Of a stretch of 64,000 bases of DNA, positions 45,808 through 55,011 are shown piece by piece (the first letter of the stretch is position 1; every line of letters begins with the position of its first letter). The notes under the pieces were generated by a model. It worked only from the letters and a program-made list of their open reading frames with translations. It was not told where the DNA came from and searched no databases. The position numbers were made by a program, and so were the translations under genes. The stretch spans positions 1 to 64,000 of the forward strand of contig JAKAFW010000019.1 in the NCBI GenBank assembly GCA_021817845.1. The letters run 5' to 3'. This DNA is from FEN-1297 sp021817845 (GTDB lineage: Bacteria > Bacteroidota > Ignavibacteria > Ignavibacteriales > Ignavibacteriaceae).

Positions 45808-45842
45808 AAAGCTTTAAGGCAATAAACCTTAAAGCTTTTTTC
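45808..45842. terminator. Bidirectional intrinsic terminator between convergent genes
   Basis: A 12-bp stem (AAAGCTTTAAGG, 45808-45819, and its complement 45827-45838) has a 7-base loop, T-rich sequence after it and A-rich sequence before it. It can end both the respiratory operon (+) and the M24 peptidase gene (-), which converge here. Confidence 0.9.
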
Positions 45843-45859
45843 TGTTATTGGTTAGGAAA

Positions 45860-47050
45860 TTATTTTAATATTGGGATTATATCTTTTTGTATCTCATTCC
45901 CTGTAGCTATTACCTTGCCTTCGGGTGTTATAAAGACATCAATTTCACTTCTTACACCGAACTCTTGTAAATATATACCTGGTTCAATTGAAAAAGAAGT
46001 TGAAGGTAACAGCAATCGCTCGTCTTTGGTTTCATAATTGTCCATGTGGGCTCCGCTTCCATGCAAATCTGTCGTTATCGAATGACCGGTTCTATGAAAA
46101 AAGTATTCACCGTACCCTGCATTAGAAATAACGTTTCTTGCAGCGTCATCAACTTCAAAACCACGGACTTCTTTATGAGCAGCAAACCTTGATGAAACAA
46201 AATTAAAAGCTTCATCTCTTGCTTTTGAAACGATATTAAAGATATCAATGTACTTTTCAGGAATCGAATCACCGGCAAAACCAACCCAGGTTATATCAGC
46301 CCAAACAGAGTCTGTATTTTTCGTCTTTGCCCAGAGGTCAATCAACACAAAATCCTTCTTGTGAATTGGTTTGAAGATTTCTGAAGTCGGAGTATAATGA
46401 GGGTTCGCGCTGTTTTCATTTACACCGACAATCGGAGGCGAATCTGTATAATAATTTCGCTTTTCAAATTCATCCATAATATATTGTTGAACATCATATT
46501 CGGTTAAATTAGAAGAAGACAATAGTTTTGTTTTAATAAAATTAAATGCTCCTCTTACTATTTGAGTTAGATCATTTGCAACGGGCTTGTTATCAATAAA
46601 TTGTCCTTCTGACCAAACTGCCGCAAACATGGAAATCAAATCGGCGCTACTTTTTACCTCTACTCCGTATGATTTTATTAACTCAATTGTACCGGCATCC
46701 ACCTTTGCTACATAAGGGATAGAATTAAGAGGCGAGTATTCCATAGCTACTGACTTTACATTTTCTAAAATATTTTTTAAGTGTCCGGTGAGCGAAGAAT
46801 GGTTCGCGTATTTTAATTTTTCACCGGGCAGATGATCTAAAAATCCTGATTCAATTGCATTAACAATCTTTTTTGGATCCCCATCTTTTGGAATAAAATA
46901 GAAAAATCGCCTTGTAAGATGACTTTCTTTTGGAAGATTCAAAATACTTAATGCCAAATCATTTGAACCACGGAAATCAAAAAAAAGCCATCCGTCAAAT
47001 CCCATGCTTTTGATTATCCCCTGAATTTTTTTTAAGTCAAAGCTACTCAT
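45860..47050 (-). CDS. M24-family metallopeptidase (Xaa-Pro aminopeptidase-like)
   Basis: This 396-residue protein has a creatinase-type N-terminal domain (about 1-155) and a pita-bread catalytic domain. Metal ligands are all present: D238 (VLIDLW), D252 (WADITW), H323 (RTGHSI), E356 (FSIEPGIY) and E369 (VRSEIDVF). It should remove N-terminal residues next to proline or act on small peptides in the cytoplasm. It is on the - strand and follows the histidine kinase gene after about 33 bases, so both may share a promoter near 48.2 kb. Confidence 0.9.
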   Translation of the reverse strand: MSSFDLKKIQGIIKSMGFDGWLFFDFRGSNDLALSILNLPKESHLTRRFFYFIPKDGDPKKIVNAIESGFLDHLPGEKLKYANHSSLTGHLKNILENVKSVAMEYSPLNSIPYVAKVDAGTIELIKSYGVEVKSSADLISMFAAVWSEGQFIDNKPVANDLTQIVRGAFNFIKTKLLSSSNLTEYDVQQYIMDEFEKRNYYTDSPPIVGVNENSANPHYTPTSEIFKPIHKKDFVLIDLWAKTKNTDSVWADITWVGFAGDSIPEKYIDIFNIVSKARDEAFNFVSSRFAAHKEVRGFEVDDAARNVISNAGYGEYFFHRTGHSITTDLHGSGAHMDNYETKDERLLLPSTSFSIEPGIYLQEFGVRSEIDVFITPEGKVIATGNEIQKDIIPILK

Positions 47051-47083
47051 TGTATCCTCATTACTGGTTATAGAAAATTGAAT

Positions 47084-48178
47084 TTAGTTATCAAAAATAA
47101 TAGAAACCTTTGTACCTTCTCCTACTACGCTTTCCAACTTGAAAACGCCGCCGTGAAGCTCGGCAATTTTTTTTGCAATAATTAGTCCAAGCCCGGAACC
47201 CTGCTGCTCAAGTTTTAACCTGTTAAACTGCATGTAAGCTCCGATTGAAGCAATTTCTTCAGTCGTCATTCCGATTCCATTATCGGAAATCTCTATCATT
47301 ACACTTGAATCGTTAGCCATCAAATTAACATTAACTACTGTTCCCTTAGATGAGAATTTAAATGAATTATCTACGATTTCCAGAACCATCTTGTTTAGAA
47401 ATTCTTCCGACATTCTAATTGCAGAGTTCTCTATTTCGATTGATATATCTTCTTCGCGTCCGGTACGCTGCGCAATTTTTTTACCCGCTGATATAATAGC
47501 TTCAGCGGGATTTAAAAAATAAGAATTTCTTAATGCATTTATTTTTGCTTGATCTCTTTCAATTAGTTCGAGCTGCGCAAATGTTACAAAATTTTCGGTA
47601 AGCTTTTTAAGACGGTTAGCATCTTTCCGGATATATCCAAGCATTTCAAGAACTTCATCTTTGGATAAATTATTTAAATCTTTAATCAGAAAGTCGGAAA
47701 ATCCTAAAATACCGTTTAACGGTGTGAAAAATTCATGTGGAAGTAGAAATGAAATACTGCCTCTAAGCTGATCTAATTTTTCGTCAGACTTTTTTTTAAT
47801 TGAATCAAATTTTGCAACAGCAAGTCGGAATATTTTTTCAAGCTCCCTTGATTGAAACGGCTTTTGAATAAAATAATCGAGCTGCGATGTTTGGTAATTT
47901 TCAAATTTGGAGGAATCTTTTTCTAACAAAAAGATGAAGGGAATAGATGAAAGAAAGGTATCTTCCCGCCAGGAAGAAATATTTAATTCAAATTCATTTT
48001 GGAAAAGATTCTTATTACATATAATAACATCAGGCAATTTTCTTAAAGCCATCGAATAACCACTAACTCCCGACTCGGCAAAATCAAAAGAATTGCTCTC
48101 ACTATTTAAAGCTTCCAAAATTTGTTTAACTGTCGATTGATCTTTTTCAATAAGTAAAATATTTTTCATAATTTCCAT
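47084..48178 (-). CDS. Histidine kinase with an N-terminal degenerate receiver domain
   Basis: This protein has up to 364 residues; ATG at codon 4 (MKNILLIEK) is an alternative start. Residues 1-125 look like a response-regulator receiver, but the phosphoacceptor Asp is Asn (N55 in DVIICNKNLF) and the acidic pair is reduced, while K106 (IQKPF) remains. Residues 140-364 form a complete kinase: H148 in LLPHEFFTPLNGILGF, N-box EIVDNSFKFS, DNGIGM and GSGLGL. It has no membrane segment, so it senses something in the cytoplasm. No partner regulator is adjacent. Confidence 0.85.
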   Translation of the reverse strand: MEIMKNILLIEKDQSTVKQILEALNSESNSFDFAESGVSGYSMALRKLPDVIICNKNLFQNEFELNISSWREDTFLSSIPFIFLLEKDSSKFENYQTSQLDYFIQKPFQSRELEKIFRLAVAKFDSIKKKSDEKLDQLRGSISFLLPHEFFTPLNGILGFSDFLIKDLNNLSKDEVLEMLGYIRKDANRLKKLTENFVTFAQLELIERDQAKINALRNSYFLNPAEAIISAGKKIAQRTGREEDISIEIENSAIRMSEEFLNKMVLEIVDNSFKFSSKGTVVNVNLMANDSSVMIEISDNGIGMTTEEIASIGAYMQFNRLKLEQQGSGLGLIIAKKIAELHGGVFKLESVVGEGTKVSIIFDN

Positions 48179-48358
48179 TTTTTTACAACTTTATAATAAT
48201 TAAAAAAAATCATTTAGAAAACTTGCTGTTTATGAAAAACCACCCATCTTTTAGTCATAAAACTATTTTAAGCTGAAAAATACTTTCACTATATTGCAAC
48301 TTAAATTTACATAATTCTAAAAATTATTCTAAAAAAATTTTACATTTTCGGAGATTAA

Positions 48359-50929
48359 ATGATTAAATTTTTGGGTTCTTATAATGTTGTGCCTTCTTTA
48401 CCGGAAAATTTAGAAAAATTAAGAGAGCTAGCATATAATATTCACTGGAGCTGGAATCCCGATGCGCGGGAATTGTTCCGAAGGCTCGACAGAGAGCTTT
48501 GGGATGATACTAATCATAACCCTGTTATGATTTTAGGGAGAATCAGCCAGGAAAGACTTGAGGAAATTTCGCATGATGATGGGTTCAAAGCTCATCTTCA
48601 GCGAGTTCATAATAAATTAAACGAATATTTAACTGAGAAAACATGGTTCCAAAAAAAATATAATTTTGACGACTCGTTCAACATCATTTATTTTTCCGCC
48701 GAGTTTGGATTAACGGAATGCCTTCAAACATATTCCGGAGGTCTGGGGGTCTTGGCTGGTGATCATCTTAAAGCTTCAAGCGATTTAGGAATTCCATTAA
48801 CCGGTATTGGCTTGCTTTATAAGGAGGGGTATTTCCAACAATATCTTAACGCGGACGGCTGGCAGCACGAACGATATGAAATTAATGACTTCGATAACCT
48901 TCCTATGAAACTTGTCATGAATGAAAAGAACGAACCATTAATGTTATCAGTTAGGTTTACTGATCGGGATGTGTTCTTCCAGGTTTGGAAAATCCAAGTC
49001 GGCAGAATTTCTCTCTTCTTGCTGGATACGAACGTTCAAAAAAATAATGAAGTTGATAGGAAAATTCTTGAAACTCTTTACGGAGGAAACGTTGAAACAA
49101 GAATTCAACAAGAAATAATATTAGGCATAGGTGGGATTAGAACGATGCATGCTCTCGGTATTAAGCCGGCTATATGCCATATGAACGAAGGACATTCCGC
49201 ATTTCTTTCTTTGGAAAGAATAAGATATGCAATACAAAATCATGGTCTTTCTTTTAATGAAGCAAAAGAGGTTGGTTACCATTCAAACGTTTTTACGACT
49301 CATACTCCGGTTCCGGCTGGCATTGATGTTTTTTCAAATGAATTAATAGAAAAATATTTTGGATCATATTATAGGAATGAATTAAAAATTTCGGATAAGG
49401 ATTTCTATGCCCTCGGATCAATTTATAAAACAAACGGCTCAAGTGTTTTCAATATGGCGCACCTTGCTATGAATACTGCTGGTTATATAAATGGCGTTAG
49501 TAAACTTCACGGGGAAGTCTCAAAAAAAATGTGGGCTTCCGGTTACAAAAATGTTCCGTTCAACGAAATTCCTATTGGACACATAACAAACGGAGTTCAT
49601 ATTAGATCGCACATTTCCAGGGAGATGGAAGATCTACTTTTGCAATACATAGGTGAAAATTGGGTAACAAATCCTACGTCGTCAAATCTGTGGGAAAGGA
49701 TCGACAAAATTCCCGACGAAGAACTTTGGAGAACCCACGAACGTCGCCGAGAAAGGTTAGTCGCTTTTGCAAGACGGCGTTTGATAAAACAGATTAAATC
49801 ACGCGGCGGAAGCCAGGAGGAGCTAGCAATTGCTTCGGAAATTCTTGACCCGTCTGCTTTAACTATTGGGTTTGCAAGAAGATTTGCGACATATAAAAGA
49901 GCTACGTTGATTTTCAAAGATATTGAAAGGCTTGCGGATATAGTGAACAATAAGCATTACCCGGTGCAATTTATTATTGCTGGCAAAGCCCATCCAAAAG
50001 ATGAAGAAGGAAAAAGATTCATACAGGAAATTTTCCAAATTGCTAAAGAGGAAAGATTCAGAAGGAAAATTGTCTTCTTAGAAAATTATGATATGAATGT
50101 TGCTCATTATTTGGTTGAAGGCTGCGATGTATGGATGAATAATCCAAGGAGGCCTCTGGAAGCTAGCGGGACTTCCGGTATGAAAGTAATTGCCAACGGC
50201 GGATTGAACTTTAGCATTTTAGATGGTTGGTGGGACGAAGGTTTTGATCCGGAAGTCGGATGGAAAATCGGTAATGGTGAAGATTATACAGACCCTGATT
50301 ATCAAGATGAAGTGGAATCTAGGCTGTTATACAATACACTCGAGTCAAGCATTGTTCCATTGTTCTATTCACGCGGTGAAGACCGTCTTCCGAGGCGATG
50401 GATTCTAAAAGTAAAAAATTCTATGAAAAAACTTGGACCGGTCTTTAATACTCATCGAATGGTGGAGGAATATTTCGATAAATATTATAAACCTTCTTTT
50501 GAATTAAGGAAACAACTTTCTCTTTCACAGTGGCTTAAATGCAAAGAGTTAACTGCTTGGAAAGCTAAAGTAATAGAAAATTGGAGTTCAATAAAAGTCG
50601 TTAGCGTGAAAACAAACGATAATTCAAAATATATTTTTGTCGGGCAAAGTCTTCCGGTTGAAGCAGAAATTGATTTAGGTGGGCTAACTCATGAAGATGT
50701 GGAGGTTCAAATATATTATGGACCGATGGAAAATAACGACAATCCACACTACAATTTAACTGAAATAATGAATGCGGATCAAAAGAAAACAAAATCCGGT
50801 TTTTCTAAATATACCGGTAGAATAGTATGCAAAGAAAGCGGTCATCAAGGTTATACGATAAGAATTTTGCCTAAGAATGATCTATTGATTCACCCGTTTG
50901 AATTGGATGTCGTTTATTGGGCGAACTGA
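48359..50929 (+). CDS. glgP: Glycogen/alpha-glucan phosphorylase
   Basis: This 856-residue protein releases glucose 1-phosphate from glycogen or maltodextrin. It belongs to the shorter alpha-glucan phosphorylase type with a DUF3417-like N terminus (NIHWSWNPDARELFRRLD, about 29-46). The signature EASGTSGMKVIAN carries the predicted PLP lysine K609, and FAYHSN-type (YHSNVFTTHTPVPAG) and RFATYKRA segments are conserved. It is transcribed divergently from the kinase gene over a 180-base gap. No other glycogen genes lie nearby. Confidence 0.94.
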   Translation: MIKFLGSYNVVPSLPENLEKLRELAYNIHWSWNPDARELFRRLDRELWDDTNHNPVMILGRISQERLEEISHDDGFKAHLQRVHNKLNEYLTEKTWFQKKYNFDDSFNIIYFSAEFGLTECLQTYSGGLGVLAGDHLKASSDLGIPLTGIGLLYKEGYFQQYLNADGWQHERYEINDFDNLPMKLVMNEKNEPLMLSVRFTDRDVFFQVWKIQVGRISLFLLDTNVQKNNEVDRKILETLYGGNVETRIQQEIILGIGGIRTMHALGIKPAICHMNEGHSAFLSLERIRYAIQNHGLSFNEAKEVGYHSNVFTTHTPVPAGIDVFSNELIEKYFGSYYRNELKISDKDFYALGSIYKTNGSSVFNMAHLAMNTAGYINGVSKLHGEVSKKMWASGYKNVPFNEIPIGHITNGVHIRSHISREMEDLLLQYIGENWVTNPTSSNLWERIDKIPDEELWRTHERRRERLVAFARRRLIKQIKSRGGSQEELAIASEILDPSALTIGFARRFATYKRATLIFKDIERLADIVNNKHYPVQFIIAGKAHPKDEEGKRFIQEIFQIAKEERFRRKIVFLENYDMNVAHYLVEGCDVWMNNPRRPLEASGTSGMKVIANGGLNFSILDGWWDEGFDPEVGWKIGNGEDYTDPDYQDEVESRLLYNTLESSIVPLFYSRGEDRLPRRWILKVKNSMKKLGPVFNTHRMVEEYFDKYYKPSFELRKQLSLSQWLKCKELTAWKAKVIENWSSIKVVSVKTNDNSKYIFVGQSLPVEAEIDLGGLTHEDVEVQIYYGPMENNDNPHYNLTEIMNADQKKTKSGFSKYTGRIVCKESGHQGYTIRILPKNDLLIHPFELDVVYWAN

Positions 50930-50971
50930 CATTAAATTTTTTCAACAGAAATTATAAAATTATCTTGATTT

Positions 50972-51931
50972 ATGTTGTTAGAAACATTAGATGTTAAAAA
51001 AAACGATATCGTGATATTCTCTCAAAATATTTTTGATCTCGAAAATAATTTCAAAATTATTTATAAGGATGATCCTGAAAATCAGATTAAGAATATTGGC
51101 TATCTCGGTGTTTGCGATTTTGTAAACGAATATAATCCTAAGAATCTTATTGTTTACAGACTACTTACTAACATAAAGGATTTTGAATTTTATCTTTCAA
51201 AATATGGATATGTTATTAACATTAACGGCACTCCGGAACTAATTTATTTTGATCCTGTCTTTGCAATTAAAGAGTTGGAAGATTATACGGAAGCGATTCA
51301 TCATTACGATTTGAGGTTCCGTATACAGCAAGTTGGGTTAACGACGCTTAACCGGATAGGGAATCTTCCGAATTATGCTGAAATTTACAGTATTGATTTG
51401 CAAGCTTCTGAAGCTAAGTTCCAGAATGATAAAGCCTTTGTTGAAGCGATTTTCTTTGCTCCCAAGAAAATGTCGGAATCTCTAAACACCGGCCTTAAAA
51501 TTGATAAACCAAAAGAAATAAGCAAGAGAAAAAATTCAACTAAGGCAAAAGATGAATTTAAAATTTTCAGCCATAATATTGCTGAGGACAAAGATTTTGA
51601 CTACAAGCAAATCAAGGAGATTAAATTTAAATCTTCTCAAAATCCTCCCGAATTGACTAAACTTGGGAAAAATGCTGAGGAGCGTATATCAAAAACTAAA
51701 GATGTAGAAATTCCCAAATCACTGAAGAGTAGGAAAGAAGAACGAACTACCTTTGGAAAATTTTTAAATAGTAAGATGAAGAATATTGAAAGTAGAAAGA
51801 ATTCTTCATCAACCACAGAAAGTGAAACGAAAAGCCAGGTGATTGATCTGTTTAAGTCAACTACTTCCATGAAGAAAGATTTTAAGGGGAAAGAAAATCG
51901 TCAAGTCGTGTTGAAACTTGATAAAAAATAA
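50972..51931 (+). CDS. Unknown two-part protein with a basic low-complexity tail
   Basis: I do not recognise this 319-residue protein. Residues 1-170 look folded, alternating strands and helices (for example YNPKNLIVYRLLTNIKDFEF), with no signal peptide or membrane segment. Residues about 180-319 are rich in Lys, Ser and Glu and look disordered or coiled. It lies 42 bases after glgP and may share its transcript. A role as a nucleic-acid or partner-binding protein is possible but not shown. Confidence 0.65.
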   Translation: MLLETLDVKKNDIVIFSQNIFDLENNFKIIYKDDPENQIKNIGYLGVCDFVNEYNPKNLIVYRLLTNIKDFEFYLSKYGYVININGTPELIYFDPVFAIKELEDYTEAIHHYDLRFRIQQVGLTTLNRIGNLPNYAEIYSIDLQASEAKFQNDKAFVEAIFFAPKKMSESLNTGLKIDKPKEISKRKNSTKAKDEFKIFSHNIAEDKDFDYKQIKEIKFKSSQNPPELTKLGKNAEERISKTKDVEIPKSLKSRKEERTTFGKFLNSKMKNIESRKNSSSTTESETKSQVIDLFKSTTSMKKDFKGKENRQVVLKLDKK

Positions 51932-52080
51932 ATAATTGAGTTAAAACAGAATCACACCAATCTCCCGTCACTTCTTTTCATCTTTCTTATTCTGTCGATT
52001 TTAATTATTTTTATAGTTAAAATAAATCACTAATTTCTTTACCCAGTGATGGATTTTATTAGAAACATTTAGGAGCTTTG

Positions 52081-52647
52081 ATGACACTTTTACCAATTAC
52101 ATTAATCGGCGATAAGATTTTAAGAAGGAAAGCAAGCGCTGTAAAAGAAGTTGATGTTAAAACCATCGAGCTCATAAGGGATATGTTTGAAACGATGAGA
52201 AATGCAAATGGCATTGGTCTTGCGGCAAATCAAGTAGGCGCAGATAAATCTATTTTCATAATTGATATTTCTGTAATTGAAGGATATGAAGAATTAAAAC
52301 CCATGGTATTCATAAATCCTAAAATTACTTACCGCTCCGAAAAAAAAGTATTTATAGAGGAAGGATGTTTGAGTATCCCGGATATTCGGGCTGAAGTTGA
52401 AAGACCCGAAACTATCAAAATGGATTATCAAGATACTGACTTGAAAGAACTAACTATTGAAGCAAAAGACCTCTTAGCCCGTCTTTTACAGCATGAATAT
52501 GATCATCTTCAAGGTGTCTTGTTTACCGATTTAATAAGCGATGAGATGAAGAAGAAACTAAAAAGAAATCTGTCGAATATCAAACAAAGAAATATTGAAT
52601 TTCAATATCCGGTAACCGAACATGTCGATTACCAGATGCAATTGTAG
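52081..52647 (+). CDS. def: Peptide deformylase
   Basis: This 188-residue metalloenzyme removes the formyl group from new proteins. All three motifs are present: GIGLAANQVG (about 44-53), EEGCLSIPD with metal ligand C96, and QHEYDH with H138, E139 and H142. ATG 52081 follows AGGAG at 52071-52075; the preceding TTG is less likely. The gene for methionyl-tRNA formyltransferase starts 12 bases after, the classic def-fmt pair. Confidence 0.96.
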   Translation: MTLLPITLIGDKILRRKASAVKEVDVKTIELIRDMFETMRNANGIGLAANQVGADKSIFIIDISVIEGYEELKPMVFINPKITYRSEKKVFIEEGCLSIPDIRAEVERPETIKMDYQDTDLKELTIEAKDLLARLLQHEYDHLQGVLFTDLISDEMKKKLKRNLSNIKQRNIEFQYPVTEHVDYQMQL

Positions 52648-52659
52648 CTTGGTACTAAG

Positions 52660-53562
52660 ATGAATATTGTTTTTATGGGCACTCCTGGTTTTGCAGTACC
52701 TTCTTTAAAGATTTTATTAGATAATAATCACAAAATTTCTGCTGTCGTAACTACTCCCGATAAGGAAAGAGGACGCGGACAAAAAGTAACTTTCACTGCA
52801 GTGAAAGAATTTGCACTCCGAAATAATATTCCGGTCATTCAGCCTGAGAAATTAAAAGAAGAAAGCTTTATCAATTATTTAAAAAATCTCAATGCCGACA
52901 TTTTTGTTGTCGTTGCATTCAGAATTTTACCCCGTGAAGTATTTTCAATTCCGCATAAAGGAACTTTTAATCTTCATGGCTCACTGCTGCCAAAATATAG
53001 AGGGGCTGCTCCGATTCAATGGGCTTTAATTAACGGTGAAAATGAAACTGGCATTACTACTTTTTTTCTCGATGATAAAGTCGACACAGGCAGTATGATT
53101 CTTCAGGAAAAAATTAAAATTGACGATGAAGATGATTTTGGCTCGCTTCATGATAAGCTGAGTGTACTCGGAGCTGGGGCTGTTTTACAGACAGTTAACC
53201 TGATCGGACACGGGAATGTTGAACTAAAAAAACAAAATGATTCGCTTGCATCGCCGGCACCAAAAATTACAAAAGAGATATTGGAAATAAATTGGAATTT
53301 GCCTGCCGCAAAAATCCATAATTTGGTGAGAGGTCTTTCTCCTTATCCGGTAGCCTTCTTTCATCATAAAGAAAAATTAATAAAAGTTTTCAAAACTAAA
53401 CTCTCCGGTACTGAAGTGTTAATGTCCGGCGAAATTAAACAAACAAAGGATAATCTATTTGTAGGCTGTGGTGATTCATCTATCGAAATTCTTGAACTTC
53501 AGCTTGAAGGGAAGAAGAGACTTAAGACGAAGGAATTTCTTCGCGGATTTAGCTTCGCTTAA
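52660..53562 (+). CDS. fmt: Methionyl-tRNA formyltransferase
   Basis: This 300-residue enzyme formylates initiator Met-tRNA. The catalytic segment FNLHGSLLPKYRGAAPIQWA (about 104-123) and the DxVDTG loop (FFLDDKVDTGSM) are intact. The C-terminal OB-like domain starts near 205. Slightly short but complete. It acts in sequence with def just upstream. The gene is followed by 145 bases with no feature and then by a 97-bp mobile mini-element. Confidence 0.95.
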   Translation: MNIVFMGTPGFAVPSLKILLDNNHKISAVVTTPDKERGRGQKVTFTAVKEFALRNNIPVIQPEKLKEESFINYLKNLNADIFVVVAFRILPREVFSIPHKGTFNLHGSLLPKYRGAAPIQWALINGENETGITTFFLDDKVDTGSMILQEKIKIDDEDDFGSLHDKLSVLGAGAVLQTVNLIGHGNVELKKQNDSLASPAPKITKEILEINWNLPAAKIHNLVRGLSPYPVAFFHHKEKLIKVFKTKLSGTEVLMSGEIKQTKDNLFVGCGDSSIEILELQLEGKKRLKTKEFLRGFSFA

Positions 53563-53707
53563 TCTCAGAGTCAGTTTAGTAATTTGTGTAATTGATGTTT
53601 TGAGATCATAAGAAAGGAATTATCATATCTTCAGAAGTAATTGAAAATAATAAATATCAATACCCTTATTTCCTATAGGCAATTTCCACTTTTAATAAAT
53701 TACTGTA

Positions 53708-53804
53708 GGGCACTTCTAAAAACTATCTTTTATAAAAATTTAACGCAGAGAACGCAAAGAATTCGCAACGTTCGCAGAGAATATTGAAGTTTTTAGAAGT
53801 GCCC
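53708..53804 (+). mobile_element. 97-bp MITE, copy 2
   Basis: Perfect 17-bp terminal inverted repeats (53708-53724 and 53788-53804) are flanked by a 4-base duplication TGTA (53704-53707 and 53805-53808). It is the same length as copy 1 at 10024-10120 and differs at 4 of 97 positions, in the same orientation. The target duplications of the two copies differ, proving independent insertions. It lies 19 bases beyond the stop of the broken gene on the - strand. Confidence 0.9.
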
Positions 53805-53823
53805 TGTATTGATTCAATTTCAT

Positions 53824-54771
53824 CTAATTTATCTCGACGATACAAAATAAACCATGCCCGCAACCTATACCTTCCGGCAAATTCAGCTCAAGATTTCTTA
53901 ATACGCACGCCAATTGTGGTCCCATTACACTTGCCCAAAAATTATCTACTGGAAATCGCTGATTATTCCTATATAGCCATGCTAACATTTTTAATTCTTC
54001 CGACAGCTCATCGTCAGATGACTCAATTAATTCCTTTATCATATTATTATTATTTTCTATTAATGCGCCGCACTGGTTCACAACCGTGTTCCACTTGTGC
54101 TGATATAATTTTATCCTTTCCAGGGCTACACATAGGCGTCAACTTAATATTTCTTCCAAACTCCCTAACCTTTGTAATCACTTGTATTTAACGTACTAAA
54201 ACTATTTATTTATCCTCTACGAGGATAGTTTATTTGTTGGGTTAATTTGTTTCTACAATAATCAAACATCTACGATGTTTTTAGACCTCGTAGAGGTCAA
54301 ATTATTGTAGGAAAAGGTTTATTTTACATTGGCAAATCCTCGTAGAGGATTAACAAATTTCCCAGTATTTGCGCTATTCTATTATAATATTATCCTCAAT
54401 ATTGTAATGTAACAGATCCTTAAGTTGACGCCTATGAGGGCTACAGGATACATATCTTGAAGGTAATCAAGAAACGAAAAGTCTGCTTTCAATTCAGCCA
54501 CTCTGCCTTCATAGTCCCTATCAAAAAGTCTATTTACCTGATAACGTAATGGCTGAGGATGAGAATTATAAAAACCGGTATCAGTATGTCTTCCAACAAA
54601 TATCGAACGATCCTTTGTTGTAATCTTCACCCGTTTATTTAATTTGCCTGCAACAATATTTATTAACTCTTTCACTGATGCGCTGTCCCAATATCTGACA
54701 TAATAAGATTCAACTTCTTCAGGTTTTAATACCGCCGGATGATGCAGCCACGACATATTGTACGGAAGCAT
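53824..54771 (-). pseudogene. Gene of unknown function split by a 306-bp MITE
   Basis: Two - strand frames are halves of one gene. The 5' half (54771 to 54446) reads to YPVAL; the 3' half continues ERIKLYQHKW and ends at 53824. Removing the 306-bp element and one 9-base target copy joins them into one uninterrupted 210-codon frame. A ribosome site AAGGA precedes the ATG at 54771. The protein has acidic helices (ELIESSDDELSEELKMLAW) and a His/Trp-rich start; I do not recognise it. As it stands the gene cannot make its full product. Confidence 0.85.
54131..54436 (+). mobile_element. 306-bp MITE with 9-bp target duplication
   Basis: Perfect 17-bp terminal inverted repeats CATAGGCGTCAACTTAA (54131-54147) and complement (54420-54436) are flanked by a 9-base direct repeat AGGGCTACA (54122-54130 and 54437-54445). 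The interior has no gene but carries several palindromes sharing the core CTCGTAGAGG or CTACGAGG (near 54214-54229, 54287-54301 and 54334-54350). A degenerate end of the same family lies at 3600-3616. It interrupts a - strand gene. Confidence 0.92.
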
Positions 54772-55011
54772 TTCCTTATCCTTTTCAACTCCAAAGCTTC
54801 TGTGTCAAGAAAACTAAAAAACATGATTTGTCACGCATAAAAAAAATCAACTAATTCTGAAATGTTAGATTCTTTTTGTGGAGAAGATTTGTAAATTACA
54901 ACCTATAATTATTTCTTCTCGTTTTTAACGGATATCCTTTTAATCTTTCCTTGGCGGTTAGATGCATTTTGAAATACTTATGAACTATTTCTGAATATTT
55001 AAGAGTGTTTA

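Noticed and set aside
53784..54191. 135-codon + strand frame across the MITE and the broken gene
   Set aside because: It reads antisense through a clear - strand gene and both mobile-element borders.
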